64,000 nt of DNA from Neelides folsomi. Taxonomy: Eukaryota; Arthropoda; Collembola; Neelipleona; Neelidae. Below are positions 1 to 16,276 of the stretch, in pieces; within the stretch, counting starts at the first letter, position 1; each line of letters begins with the position of its first letter. The translations under genes were made by a program, and so were the position numbers. The stretch covers positions 1 through 64,000 of the forward strand of contig JAQGBZ010000349.1 of NCBI GenBank assembly GCA_034687125.1, in the 5' to 3' direction. The notes under the pieces are model-generated. The model had not been told where the DNA came from, did not search any database, and saw nothing but the letters and a program-made list of their open reading frames with translations.

Positions 1-1763
1 CCAGGTAATTTTCTTGACATGTCTTGAGAATCATTTGGACTTAAACCCAGAATTGATTCCATCTGATCAAGAAAGTGAGCGTACATTGGAGCAACGGTGT
101 CTAAATCAGTCACAGTGAACACATACCTGCGAAATTAAAATAAATATTAATTTCTAATCAAATAAATCAAATTTAAGCAAGATTCGCTGAATTACAATTA
201 AAGATTCAATTTCATTCTTACCGTTTTTCCATTGAAATAAACACATTCTTAGGTTTATCAACCGTAGTTGTAGAGAAAATTTCTTTTAGTGTTGAGACAA
301 AAGCAGTTGTAATTCTATCATGGTAAACAACTGTAAAATAAAATAATAATGAATTTTAAACCCATGTTAAGTATTATTACATAATTATATTGTAATACAG
401 GCTTTGTAATACATAATTTGTGTATGGTATTTGCAATATAAAAATTTATTATAAAATCCTTCCTCACCATCAGCAGCAATAAAAGTATCAGCTTCAGAAA
501 TAAATCCTTTGAGTTCTTTGGACCATGACGAATTGGTAAAATCAAGTGGATGAACAATAAACGTCTTATTTTGTATCAATCCCTTATTGTGCTTTCCATT
601 TGCCTCTACCAGTTTCAGGATCCCTTCTTCATTCAGATCTGTCAACGAAGGGAAATTTTGACAATTTATCAAACAATTATAAAACTTTCTTTATAGAATT
701 TATAATTGAGGGGAGAAAAGTCTTAAATATTAACTTTAGTCCCGAATTATAGGAAAGTTTGAAGTTGGGAAATAAACGATTTCTCGGATTTGAAACTTTC
801 CTCATATATTTCTCATTTCCACAAAAACCAATCAATCTCTTAATGTTAGTTATATCAATCCAAAGAACTCTTAAGACACTAAAGAGAAATTGGAATGAGA
901 AACTAAAAGTTTATTTTTGATGACATTTCATTTCATTTTATAAAGCTGATTTTTTCATGGCCCATTCAATGGTTATATCATAAAAGATAAAATGTCAAAA
1001 ATAATAAAGGACCAAATATCAATGTGTAGATCTATGTGTAATACATGGGAAAAGTTAGTAAAAATAAAAGGTACCGGTAGCAATGACTTTGTGAGCAAAT
1101 AAGGATGAAATGATCCCCGAAAATCCCGTTCCGGCTCCGAGTTCGAGAACGCATTTGCCTTCAAAAAACTCTTTTCTTTGATCAATGATGAAGTCTGACA
1201 TGAAAATTGCTCCACGCCAAACTTGGAGACCAACTTTGTCCAACGTTGTTGAATTCTCATATTCTGGAAATATAAGGAAGAAGTTTGAATTGAATCTCTT
1301 TCATCTCCTTTGAAGAAATTGAAGATCATAGGGCCGTGAAATGAAATAAATAAACGAACCAATTAGGATGAATTTCTCTTCCCCGGGTTGAAAGTCTCTG
1401 GATCGGTTTAAAATTAAATCGCCGTCGCTGTCTTGAGAGGACGAAGCCGTTGAAAATGAGATGTCGAGCATGCTCTCGTCTCCTTCAATTGGCAAATAGA
1501 AAGTAAACATGGCCACTTTATCTAAATTTTAATAAAGTATATTAAATATACATCATTTGTTTAATATAGTAATATGAATACTGATATTATGTATAGCTGT
1601 ACTTGTTCTAATGTGTGTTTAATTAATTAAGTATTTTTAATGATTTACTCTTTGAGTTTAGTAAAGGTTCAATTTCTGCATTGACTAGGAAAGTGTTAAT
1701 TTCAGATACAACATGAAACTCTTCAGAATTTTCAACTTCTTCTTTTTCTTCGCGATCTCCCAT
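1..1763 (-). CDS. METTL22: METTL22-like protein methyltransferase, 3' part cut by window edge
   Basis: Six exons seen: 1649-1763, 1360-1521, 1075-1263, 468-638, 222-330 and 1-126, continuing past the left edge. Phases join cleanly; the donor after 1360 (GTTCGT) is weak. The start is ATG at 1763 (MGDREEKEE). The joined protein contains LDKVGLQVWRGA, then the Rossmann motif I VLELGAGTGFSG (about residues 130-141), then ADVVYHD (about 211-217) where family members have the post-beta-4 acidic motif, and ISMEKRYVFT after it. Order and wording match METTL22, a family-16-type S-adenosylmethionine-dependent protein lysine methyltransferase; the human enzyme is known to methylate KIN17. Substrate here is inferred only. 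The C-terminal end lies outside the window. Confidence 0.85.
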
Positions 1764-2793
1764 TGCAAAAAACCTTAATAAAAATATAATAAATATACAA
1801 TTTGCATACAAAATACATTCAATACATGTATACTAGATATATTATTTATATCCGTATTACGTTCAACTTATAATAGAATCTAAATATTATGTAATGTGTG
1901 ATATATTTTCATTTCTTTTACTTGAACGTTGAACATGATGTAAATTTAATGATAAACAATGTTTTTACATTACCAGAAATTAAACGTTGTTTTAATTATA
2001 AAGTTTTGCAGATTCCAGAAAGAGGAAAATGTGCGAAGGAGAAACTCAACTTATAGTGAGATTTTTAATGAGGATAAATAAATGTAAATGAATGAAAGGG
2101 GACGAGGAATTAATTGGCACTGATTTCCTCCGAGTCCCAGGTTTAATTTTAAATTTAACACAGATGTTGGTTACATATCTTCTAATGCCGATAGATGCCA
2201 CAAACAATACATTTAACTTAGAAAACGGTTATGTAACTTATAAATGTTTACATATATACGTATATTAGGTATGTATATACATAAATATTATATGCAGAGA
2301 TATTTTATGTAATTATAAGTATTGTTGTATGAAATAATTCTATTTAATATAATTAGGGTCATCTTGAACATGAAGTTGAGATGTAATTAATGACAATGAC
2401 CAAATGATTGAAGAAAAAGTCGAGATAATTATTTTTATTAAGATGAATTAAACCATCTCTGTATTATGGAAAATAACATGAGTTATATAAGTATTATTAG
2501 TTTAATAAGCTATATTTATAAGCACTTGTGTGTGTAATTAGCAATTACTAAATTACAATTAAAGGAAACCGTTTCTCGCCTGTTGATAAACATTCATCGT
2601 TTGAACAAAGAGAATGTCTTCGTGAATATTTTGAAAGGTGAGAGAGAGCGGATGAGTATAAGTATTGGTAACCCATAAGTTATACAGAATCTGTTAATGG
2701 AATCAATTGAGTAAAATCAATTTAAATGAATATACTGTGTGTATAATTAAGTATAATATATAGTTATATAGTATAATGTAATTGGAAAACAAT
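1764..2793. other. intergenic, METTL22 upstream region
   Basis: AT-rich stretch between the METTL22 start and the stop of the next minus-strand gene. It should hold the METTL22 promoter and the 3' UTR of the EF-hand gene. I see no ORF with family resemblance, RNA gene or clear repeat. Confidence 0.5.
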
Positions 2794-3650
2794 TTAGCAT
2801 TTGCTAACATCAAGAAATTCTTCAAAGTCAATCTGACCGGTTCCGTCAATGTCTCCATACCTGTTTACAAGATTAAAAAAGGAAAAAGACAACTAACTAT
2901 TTAAAAATATTTGACTAATGACATAATAAATATTAATTTAATTAATGTGAGCGACTCTTACGCTATTGTTGAAATTCTTTCCTTTAGTGCAGTTTTATCC
3001 GATAAATTGTCTAATAGTGAAAGTTAATAAAGTTAATCAAGCTAATGATTTGTTTAAGATACAAAAAGGTATTTTTATATGGTATTTAATTAAGATTATA
3101 GTTAATATTTAATTCTATTTTATGAATACCAAGACCAAAACTCATTTCGGGTATTCCAATGATTCCATCTCCGTCCATTTCAAACACTTGAAACATATCA
3201 TATAGTAAATGAATGACCCGATCGCTCCACACCGGATATTTCCCTCGGATTCGGGTCAAATCAACTTTCGAATATTTACCGGAATCTTTTCTCGACTCAA
3301 GACGTTTCTCGATTAACTTTTGGAAAAGTTGTTTGTCCAACATTCCACATCTGATCATGGAATAAATGGCAAAGGTATCAGCTTCATGTTTGTGGTCCCT
3401 TGGATTGCCTAATTACATTTTATTACATTTAGCAACTGACTTTCTTTAACATTATAATTTGGAATCTTCTTATCATAATATTACCACCAAGTGTGATATC
3501 CATCGTTCGCTGATAACAAATCCGGGTTTTTTGCACAAGGTCTTTCTGTGTGTCATTGTAAAGTCCAACCAAGTAAACGATAAAATCAAAAAAGAGCTTA
3601 AAAAACTTCAAAACCCACGAACCATGCAATCCCTCATTATGCTCAAACAT
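2794..3650 (-). CDS. EF-hand calcium-binding protein, family not recognised
   Basis: Exons 3485-3650, 3130-3408, 2962-3010 and 2794-2860 join in phase to 186 codons ending at TAA 2794-2796. Two EF-hand loops are visible in the C-terminal half: EMDGDGIIGIPEM and GDIDGTGQIDFEEF. The second has the full D-x-D-x-T-x-Q-x-D-x-x-E spacing, so it should bind Ca2+. The first loop is split from its partner by a short exon (SDKTALKERISTIA). The N-terminal part (SWVLKFFKLFFDFIVYLVG) is hydrophobic and could be a degenerate EF-hand or a helix pair. The ATG at 3650 directly follows a possible AG acceptor, so more 5' exons may exist in 3651-4336. The donor after 3130 (G|gtattc) was chosen by phase. It resembles small EF-hand regulators in general, but I cannot name an orthologue. 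Confidence 0.6.
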
Positions 3651-4336
3651 CTCTACATCTTTATTATAAATGTCAATGAAACTTTATTCTTGTAAATGAA
3701 TTATTAAATGATTTAAGCAGTTTCATAAATTAAACAGTTCAGTTTTAATTTTTTAACCCTTATTAACGTTTCCATCTCAAAATACACAGAAATTGTAAAG
3801 AAATACAGTTACATGTTTTTTCTAATAAGTAGGTAATGTATAATTGTAATTAAATTATAATAGTTTTAAAAAATGACACGATTAAAAATACTATCAAGGC
3901 ATTAAAATTACGTATAATATGTAAAAAAATATGTATCATTAGTCGTATGTAGATATTTTATAGTCGTATGTAGATATTTTATATTGACAATATCTATGTT
4001 AATTAAAGTATATATATTGAATGCGTTAAATTACACGACTGAATAAAAGAAGTTATTTTACAACTATATAGAGTACATTACATACTTGTAAGATATGTAT
4101 TTTTAAAAATATCATATTCCTATACTTATTCTATTTAACTATATTTTTGTATTTTTTAATTGACATACAAAACCATTAGTATTTATAAAAAGGTAATTTG
4201 TAAGATATATGTATCTTATTCTTATCTAATTAATTAACAACTATTTAACTATACAAAAATGCTTAAAACTACTCAATTGTAATAATTTCTGTATGTCTGA
4301 AATATTTCGATATATGTAATAATTTATTAAGTAATG
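3651..4336. other. intergenic AT-rich spacer
   Basis: Spacer between the NPAT-like stop codon and the EF-hand gene. Contains the 21-bp duplication and otherwise low-complexity AT-rich DNA. Undetected 5' exons of the EF-hand gene could lie here. Confidence 0.45.
3940..3981. repeat. two-copy 21-bp tandem duplication
   Basis: The unit tagtcgtatgtagatattt plus two bases occurs twice head to tail with no mismatch. It lies in AT-rich non-coding DNA between the EF-hand gene and the NPAT-like gene. Looks like a recent slippage duplication. Confidence 0.8.
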
Positions 4337-7300
4337 CTATTGTGGATACATTTTACTCGTGATGAATTCTTGGAAATCATTCATGTCGATGGTTGAACAA
4401 ATCGCAAGAGCTTTCTACAATCATAAATGAAGATCAAATGACAATTTACAATTAAATATTTATACTACATAATAACAATTACTTTACTAATATTATTATT
4501 ATTATATACAAAATGGTAATTACTAATTACCTTTCTTTCTTGGTTCGATTCTTCCTCCATTTCCATCCTTGGAGAAGAAGGACGTTTGGGAGATTTGCTC
4601 ATTTCCAAAAGTCCAATTACAGATTCATGCTCCGTAAAAGTCAAAACTTTATTCTTCCCACCAACTTGGAAATTGTATTCTCGGCTGGGGTCGCTTCCTT
4701 CATCCGATTTTTTATTTGTCTCCGATCTACTACAAATGAATAATTAAAAAATTAAATAAAAAATTACATTTATTAATCTTGATTAGTTAAATAAAGTTAA
4801 GTTAATTATTTCTAGTTTCATACCTCTGACATTGAGACGACGTTTCCTCTTTGGCACATTCTTTGGCCGAAAGAATTCCATTAAAAGATTGTTCCTTTAA
4901 AACCCTCATGTCTGATTCAAACAGAGCTTTGAAGTTTGAAAGCGACGACGTTGGACTTCGTCGTCCAGGCGTAATCGGCGGGCCGTCGATGGTACAAGAC
5001 GACGCTTCCGGAACTTCATAATGCAAACGGATTTCCCCTTCTTCTAAAGAATCCGAAGATTCGTTCGGCTGAGTCAGAACCACCCTTGGGGTCAATGGAA
5101 AATTCCGCTCTTTCTCATTTTTCACCGGAGTCCAAAAGTTGTCACTGATATTGGAAACATCTTCGCCCCTCAATAATGACAAACGCTGTTCTAAATGTGA
5201 ATTCGCCTTATGACTTTTCTTTTTCTCACTTTCCTCATTTTTTTCTTTCTTCTTTGAGTTTGATCTTTCAGTTCTTTCAGGAGATTTTCGTTTAGCTGCA
5301 AAAATGTGACAAGTTTCATTTGAAGTTTCCACCGGAGTTGGAAGAATTCGCTTCATTGGCGCTTTTAAACGTGGAGGTAAAGAAGGAGTTGCAGAAACTG
5401 TCGATATTGAGATATTCGAAGGCTGCTGATAAACTTCCACAGGATTTTCGAACGGATTCGGCGAATTGCACGGAGGAGAATGGCCAATGATCCTTAATGG
5501 AGTTATTCGTCTATAACTTTTCTTCTTTTTAGGTGGAGATCCAACGGAAGAGCCGGATGAGGAAATTGGGCTTCCGAATATTTGTGACAATAAATTTGAA
5601 TTTTTCTTTCTGTCTCCAGAGCGTTTCTCGATAGAACTTCCATTCGGTGGAGTGGCGAGAGTTATCGAACCAGAAGAAGAATTCTTAGAGGAACTTGAAC
5701 TTGAACTCGAAGACGTTGAACTGTTTTTAGAAGACGATGAAGAAGAAGACGTTGAAGAAGTTGAAAGACGATTTTTATTTTGAATCTCCGTTGAAGGAGA
5801 AGAATTTTTAGGTGTTTGGATAGAAACTTCTTTAATTTCATTTATTGCAAGGGGAGAAATCCGAGAAGAATTTCTGAGAGATAACAAAGCCTTCCGTGCC
5901 GCATCTTTACGATTTTCAATTGGAGTTGAAGTCACAATTTCCTTTTCGTCTGAACTTCTCCGATGAGGATTTTGATCATTTTTTGGAATTTGGCTTTTTG
6001 GAGTTGAACTTTCTTTTGTTTCTTTTGTGGTTGGTCTTTCTGGAGATTTATGGTTTCGATTATAATTCCTGTCACTTGATTTGTAAGAATTACGGGAGTT
6101 TTGGTGAGAATTGTCGTTTCTTCTCGAATGGGAATCAGTTCGAATATCAGTTCGATTTTCGGATCGGCTATCAGTTCGACTATCGGATTTACTATCGCGA
6201 TCTCGACCGGTTGTTCGATTATTGGAATGATTTCGACTACTTCGAGTATCACGTTGATGAGATGGATAATTTCTGGTTTTATTTTCATCACTGCTGTGTC
6301 TTTCTCGCTCTCGTTCTTTTTCTTTTTTTGTTGACGTTGGTCTTCCTCTGGTTTGGGGTTCATTTTTTCGATCATCTGAAGGTCTCCTCGATTCATTTAT
6401 TTTCCGTACATTTGAATTTGGTTTTTCTTTTTCCTTTTCCTTTTCATTTGGTTTTTCTTTTTCTTTCTCCCTTTCCTTCTCGTTTGGCTTTTTGGAATCT
6501 TTAGGAGGAATTTTGGGTTTGGGTTTTTTTTTGACATTCGTGTTTTTACTCAATGTGAGCTTTGTACTAATCATTGCTGATTCAACAGCGTTTTTGAAAC
6601 TGTTATTCAAATTTTCATTCATTTTGTCATCTACGATTATTTGGGTAGGGGGAAGAATATCGGTAATTTTCTTCCTTTGTCTTGGCTTTTTCTTCTCTTC
6701 CAATTTTTGAGATGGAGTTGGAGCTGAAGCTGGAGCTTGGTGAGTTGGCTCTGCCGGATTTACAGTTGGAACTGATGGAGCAATGGTTAATAAATTTATA
6801 GGCTGAATTGGAATAATTGGCATTGGAGGTTCCACTGGCAATTCAATTTGAAGAATCTGAGGGGCCGAATAAGGCGGAATATGAAAAGAATCTTCAGAAT
6901 CTTTAAATCCCAAACTTTTCCGGCTCCTTTTAGCTGGCGGTTGGGCGGCGGGATTTGAAAGCCTTCGTTTCCTCTCATTAATTTCTTCCTCCACTGTGGA
7001 GAGGTTGAGATTTAAAGGTTTGCATTTTGGTTTCGGGGTTCCGAAATTGAGCGACCGGACATGTTTTTTCCTCGGCGTGCTTCGACTCTTTTTCTCAATT
7101 GCAACCATTTCTGTATGACTTCGGATCCTCGATGCTGAGCTGATGAGTCTGGCCAACAAAGGAGTGTGTTTCTCTTTTGATAAAAAGTCTGGGGGATTTG
7201 GTGGCGTTGAAGGACCGGGGGTTTTTAAACTTTCATTTGCGAAATCTTCAATTGGTTCTTCTGCTCTGTCTTTATTCTTCGGTTCGGGAGTGTCAGAAAA

Positions 7301-9280
7301 TAAAAGGGAAATTTTGGACAAACTAGGCATTTCCAAAGATGGTGGTTGTAAAGTAATTCTTTCGATTTCATCAGTTGGAGTCAATTCGCTAATTACAGGT
7401 CCCAATCCCAATTGGGATAAAAACGACTCAACGGTTTTAGTCACAGAGGAGGAAGTTGAAGGGACGAAGGAAGTTGAAGGGATTGCACTTGGCCCTTTGT
7501 TTTTATTTGGGGTTTTATTTGGAGTGACAAGATGGAAAAAGGAATTTTCTTTAGCTTTTTCTGGTGTGATTTTCACAGGTGTGGTCATTCTCGCCTTCCG
7601 CTTGTTTGGAGTTTTTATGACTGGGGCAGTTGGTTGATGAATTAACGATGTTGAGGTTCCTGCACGAGCTCCGACTGGGATTTTAGGAGCTATTGATCGA
7701 CGGCCAAGAGATTCCCATCGAGAGGCAACAGGTTGAGATGGCAAGATTGCAATTTGAGATTTCTCTCTTAATCGAGTTGGAGTTTTTCGAGCTGATGGGA
7801 GTTTAAATGTCAGGGAATCGGCTGGCATTGTTTTTACAGGAGTTGAGAGCATTTCCAATACATCAAGACTTGAAGTCTGGAAAAATGAGTAAATGAAATA
7901 TATAATATTTAATTATTTAATCTTTAACTTTAATCACATTTGTAATTTTTTAAATTACTTAAAATCATAATTTCGTTAAATGGCACTTACTTGGAAATCA
8001 TTGGTGATGGTGAGCAAGTTAGAGAAAGAATTGGATTCTGTGCTAATCATATTTGAATCTGTGCATAAAGTATCGAGATTCGTTGGTCCATCACAATTTT
8101 TCATTATTTCGCAAAATAATTGTTCGACTTCATCTGGACTTAGAACTTTAAACAAAAATATATGTTAATTGAATTTTATAAATTAAGATATTTTATGTGT
8201 AAGAAAATAAGCATATAATATAAGTATTGAATATTTATTATTTTATGAGTTTAAAATTGTACTTGTAAATTGTGGATTTTCCCTCTGGTTGATGTTATCA
8301 GCAATTTTTTCTTGAAGTTGAGTGTTTGTCAAGAGGTTATTCATAATAGCAGAAGGAATGACTTGCTGATGCTCGACATAAACATCATGCTGAGATAACG
8401 ACGATTGAGAAACTTCCGAAAAGGTCGTGAAATTAAAAGAGAAAGGATTTGAAGAAGTTGAAGGAATTTCTATTATTTCTGACTGAGTTTCAACATCTTC
8501 CGTCTGCGTTATTGCATCTTTAGTCTCGGGTAGGATTGGAAGTATTTGAGTCGGAATCGGCTCATCGGTATTCGTACCAGTATTTAATACAATCGGCGGT
8601 ATTGAGAGTCGGGATGGGTCAGGCGGTGCAGGAAGTGCCAAAAGATGACTTGTCTTCAAAGCATCCAGACATTTTCCCAAGGCTTTGAGATTTGTGCACA
8701 AGCCGTCGATTAAATTGACCGATTCCGTTGGAATTATTTTCCATTCCAATACTGATTTCGATATTAAGAGTTTCACTAGTGGAAAATTAAGATAAAAATT
8801 AAAATGAGTCATTTATTAGTTTATTTGAGATTTTGTAAAAGTCGACTCTTGTAACAGTTTTTATTAAATAATTTTCCTCACCTAGTTCTCTAGCTCCAAT
8901 GTAATCAGAAAGAACATCTTGAAGATTCCCCAAATTCCCCATAAACGATGTAAATTTTTTAAGTTGTGAAATAAACTCGTCATCGCTTTGGCCGGCTTGT
9001 GGGAAATATTTGGGAGGAAGGATTTCTTGGAGTAATTGTTCCTCAAGGCAAAAAGATCGTCCGCTCCCGACATAATTCTTCTCAACTAAGTATTCTGTTC
9101 AAATAATGTATATACAATTAAAAAAGGCAATTAGCATAAAAAATAGACTAATTTATTTAGATTAGTGATAATGATTATCACAATATCACAGAAATGGAAG
9201 AATTCGATAATGAATTGTGAAATATTTAACTTACTTAAAATGATGAGAGAAATGTCTGAGGCATCCACCTGGGCGCTCAT
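4337..9280 (-). CDS. NPAT: NPAT-like LisH protein (histone-locus-body coactivator candidate)
   Basis: Seven exons: 9235-9280, 8882-9094, 8263-8775, 7991-8145, 4824-7876, 4531-4729, 4337-4414. They join in phase to 1418 aa, close to human NPAT length. The N-terminus (MSAQVDASDISLIILKYLV, then VGSGRSFCLEE) has the form of a LisH dimerisation motif as at the NPAT/Mxc N-terminus. A LQEKIADNINQ segment at the end of exon 3 resembles a conserved NPAT block. The 3-kb exon is disordered: many S/T-P sites (FWTPVK, PLTPR, TPGRRSP), a Lys/Glu-Pro stretch, an Arg/Ser/Asp/Asn-rich tract and long Ser runs (about 5640-5780). NPAT is known as a cyclin E-CDK2 substrate that activates histone genes. Family assignment rests on LisH position, length and composition, not on a high-identity domain, so another LisH scaffold remains possible. 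Confidence 0.62.
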
Positions 9281-10108
9281 TTTCTATAATCCAGATAATT
9301 GTACTCGATTCATCTTCTATTTAATGGTTAATTAAGAAATTAAGAAAATAAGTGGGAAAATTCGCCTGAAATGACTCAAATCTCATCTTTTGTTTTGTTC
9401 CCGAAAAACGACGTTAAACTCCCGGTATTAACAAGAACTTGATTTAGTATCAAATGCTTTTATGTACTATTTGAGACTTTGCCAATTGAGTCCAAATTAT
9501 GCTCACATGAATTTATATATGAAAATGATTCCTCTCTAGTTAGTAGTTAAAGTTAGTTAATGTTAATCATAATTGGACGATGTTTAAATAAGGCAGTTTA
9601 GTTTTCTTTGGACTCTTTATTTGAGATTTGCTTTCTATAATGAAAAACGAAATGGTAAGTCTACATTACAATTTTAAAATAATAAATGACAATCATAAGT
9701 ATTTCTTATATAACAATTACAGATCTTGTGTAATTTTAAATACTAAATTGTAAGTAGCAATAATATTGAGTAATGTGAGTTGAATAATATACAATCGACA
9801 TTAGAAAATTGTAACGGATTCATTTACAATAATCATTTTATCCTCAATACACAATAGTAAATACCATTTACGAATACACACAACAACCACTTTATACACT
9901 CACACGTACATGCATTTAAATGTTAGTTTAAGAAAAGAAAAGTTAATTACAAGTGAAAGACATGAATAATATAGGTGATACACGTAAATATATTATAATA
10001 TTTTGCTGACAACTAATATTTATAAATATGTATTTTTTATATGTGGTGAAGTGCACACACGATGTACTTGAAGAGATTCGCTTGTTCAGGCCTTTGACTA
10101 GCTCTAGC
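9281..10108. other. NPAT-like promoter and KIAA0930 3' flank
   Basis: Non-coding AT-rich DNA between the NPAT-like start and the KIAA0930 stop. NPAT-like promoter elements should lie just above 9280. A tiny plus-strand ATG followed by a strong donor (ATG AAA AAC GAA ATG|gtaagt) occurs at 9640-9655, but no supported continuation was found. Confidence 0.45.
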
Positions 10109-13979
<3,871 letters not shown>

Positions 13980-15855
13980 AAGAATATTCTGAAATTTTAA
14001 AGACGCGAAATTAAAACATTAACTTTTTAATTAATTCCAAACCTTAGTTTAGAATTTTAACTTTTTGCAAGCAAAGATTTATGCAAAGTTTTGAAACAAA
14101 ACTTTGTTTTTAATTAATTTTACTCTACTTTAATTAATATAACTCTGAGCTATAATTCTTCGGTTATTACTATTATATTTACAAATATAAATACGGTTCA
14201 TATTTTCACACTTATATTACTACAACTTGTAAAAATGTAAATATCTTAATTAAATCTCTAATCTTATAATTAATAAAGAGATGTGTAAGTTGGGATTCTT
14301 GGGATAGATGATAAAGAATCAGATTAAAGAAAAATAAGTTTATGGTTAAGTATTAATAAATTAAACTTGAGCTTACTTTGCCTTCTGAAGATAAGAACTG
14401 GTTAATTAAATTTACATATCGAAGTTAAGTTCTTTCTTAAATGACTTCTCAATGCGGAATTCTCCATTTCGCATTTAGCACAAGTAATGAAATAATGACC
14501 AAACGAAGTCATAATAATTCCTTTTGACCATTCGACTCTCTCACGATATTTCCCCGAGTCAGCACAAATAACTCAAAAGCCTGACTATGAATATTTGGAC
14601 AAAAGTCCAATGCTTTGGACTTTGTAAAACTCTTAGTAAAACTCTTTATGAAAACCAATTGGGTTTAGACATTAAAAATTAAGTGATAATAATATAAAGA
14701 AGAAGGAGAATGTCGCAGGGTGAAGGTCCTAAGCTAAACTAACGACCAGAAAGGGAATTTCTCTCCTAAAGGGTCTCATAAAAAACATGCACGACTTATT
14801 GTGCTCCCCAAAATCTCTTTCGCCTGTGCGCAAAAGAAGATCGATAATCTTCCTTTAAAACCCTCGTCCTCCTCTTCTTCATTCCCAACACGCCAATTTG
14901 AGTGTTTGTTCAATTAGGAAATTAAACACTCACGATCGGACAGAATTCTCAAGGCTCGACTTCATATATGAACTTCTAAAAACAAAGGAACAGGAAATGG
15001 AATTCATCATGAATGAATTCACCTCATATTGTTCGTTATTTAAATCTTTAAATCAATTGTTAATTTAACAATTTATGAAATCTTTAACATTTTCTGTCCA
15101 CCCACGTAATTATAAATGTATATAAAACAATGCGTTTTGTATGAGAGTAAATTGATTTTTATAAAATTGTGAAGGCTTTTACATGTAATCTACCATAGAA
15201 TTTATCATATGCAGGTTCATGTTGATTGACTCAAAAAAGTTTCCTGCCAGACTCAGGTCGGTTTAAAATACCTCAGGGAAATTATCTTTCCATTTCATCT
15301 ATGCAGAAACCGTTTAATCTATAAACAACACTGGGGGGCCTGACGTTCAAAATGGGTTTGGAAATTATTATAGTGTAATTTAAGTCAATCGGTATCTCGA
15401 TGTCGTTTGTAAAAGGGCATGGGTTATGTGATAGAATACAAGATGCTGTGTTTGTATTCAATCCATGATTCGCTCTTGTTTTACTTTAATAGATTTTAAC
15501 CATTTTAGATTTATAGCTCAATTGAGGAAAGGCTTTTAAATTAATTTAGCGAATATGAAAATTAAATAAAAGTTCTTAACCGTATTTATTGATATTTACA
15601 ATAAATATCCCCTAAACATAGACATTACTTTAGAATTGATTAATAATGTTTTCACTTTTAAGTTAGAATTCTGTAAAAATACTAAATAAGTAAATACTAC
15701 GTGTACTACATACATTATGTATATAAATATTAATTGCACTTACTTAAATCACTATAAACTTCTTTAGTTAGTAATTGGATGTAGGGGATTTATGGGAAAT
15801 GCATATTTTTTACTATTTATTTTATCTTCATTAAAATTTCATTCCAAAGGGATGA
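13980..15855. other. KIAA0930 upstream region
   Basis: No supported coding exon. An acceptor-like tttcag lies just before the KIAA0930 start codons, so a non-coding 5' exon probably lies in this interval, perhaps in the less AT-rich stretch around 14.7-14.95 kb. The right end should contain the SMIM20 3' UTR. Confidence 0.45.
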
Positions 15856-16276
15856 CTAGTTTTCTCGCTTGGGAAGAGGATGAAACGGATCTGACCAAAC
15901 TTTCATATCTGTAAAATAAAATAAAATGATCTCATAATTATCCAATCATTTAAATACAAAAAACATTATTATAATTTGATTCACATATTAAATACCTCCT
16001 GGTTGAATCTCTTCTTGAATAATTCCTTTTCTGTTTATCTTCTGAACTCTTTCTGCCAAGTAAAAGAAAAAATCATTAGTCTCAAATAAATGTACACATG
16101 ATTAATAATTTGACTGATTATCAATATTTAATATTTTAAAAGTTAGTTAGCGATTTCATACTGTAATACGAAGTATTAAGCATGGGAGCAATTATAATTG
16201 GATAACAGGCGAGTGCAATTGCAGAACACATCCCGAGACAAAGAGCACCAAATCTCCATCCTCTTAATTCAACCAT
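15856..16276 (-). CDS. SMIM20: SMIM20 / MITRAC7 homologue
   Basis: Three exons, 16162-16276, 15996-16052 and 15856-15908, give exactly 74 aa. One N-terminal transmembrane helix (about residues 10-31, ALCLGMCSAIALACYPIIIA) is followed by the conserved family tail: YKRVQKINRKGIIQEEIQPG, then DMKVWSDPF. Human SMIM20 has the same arrangement at about 67-69 aa and acts in the mitochondrial inner membrane as MITRAC7, stabilising newly made COX1 during cytochrome c oxidase assembly. In vertebrates the tail is also reported as the source of the amidated peptide phoenixin; here the residues after PF are HPLPKREN, with no amidation glycine. The gene is divergent from cortactin with about 1 kb between start codons. 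Confidence 0.88.

Noticed and set aside
5896-6504. 202-codon plus-strand ORF inside the NPAT-like exon
   Set aside because: Phe/Leu/Asp-rich shadow of the opposite-strand charged repeats; the minus frame is part of a coherent seven-exon gene.
9640-9655. Mini first exon divergent from the NPAT-like gene
   Set aside because: Good ATG and donor, but the nearest acceptor (9721) gives only a 12-codon peptide and stops. No continuation found.
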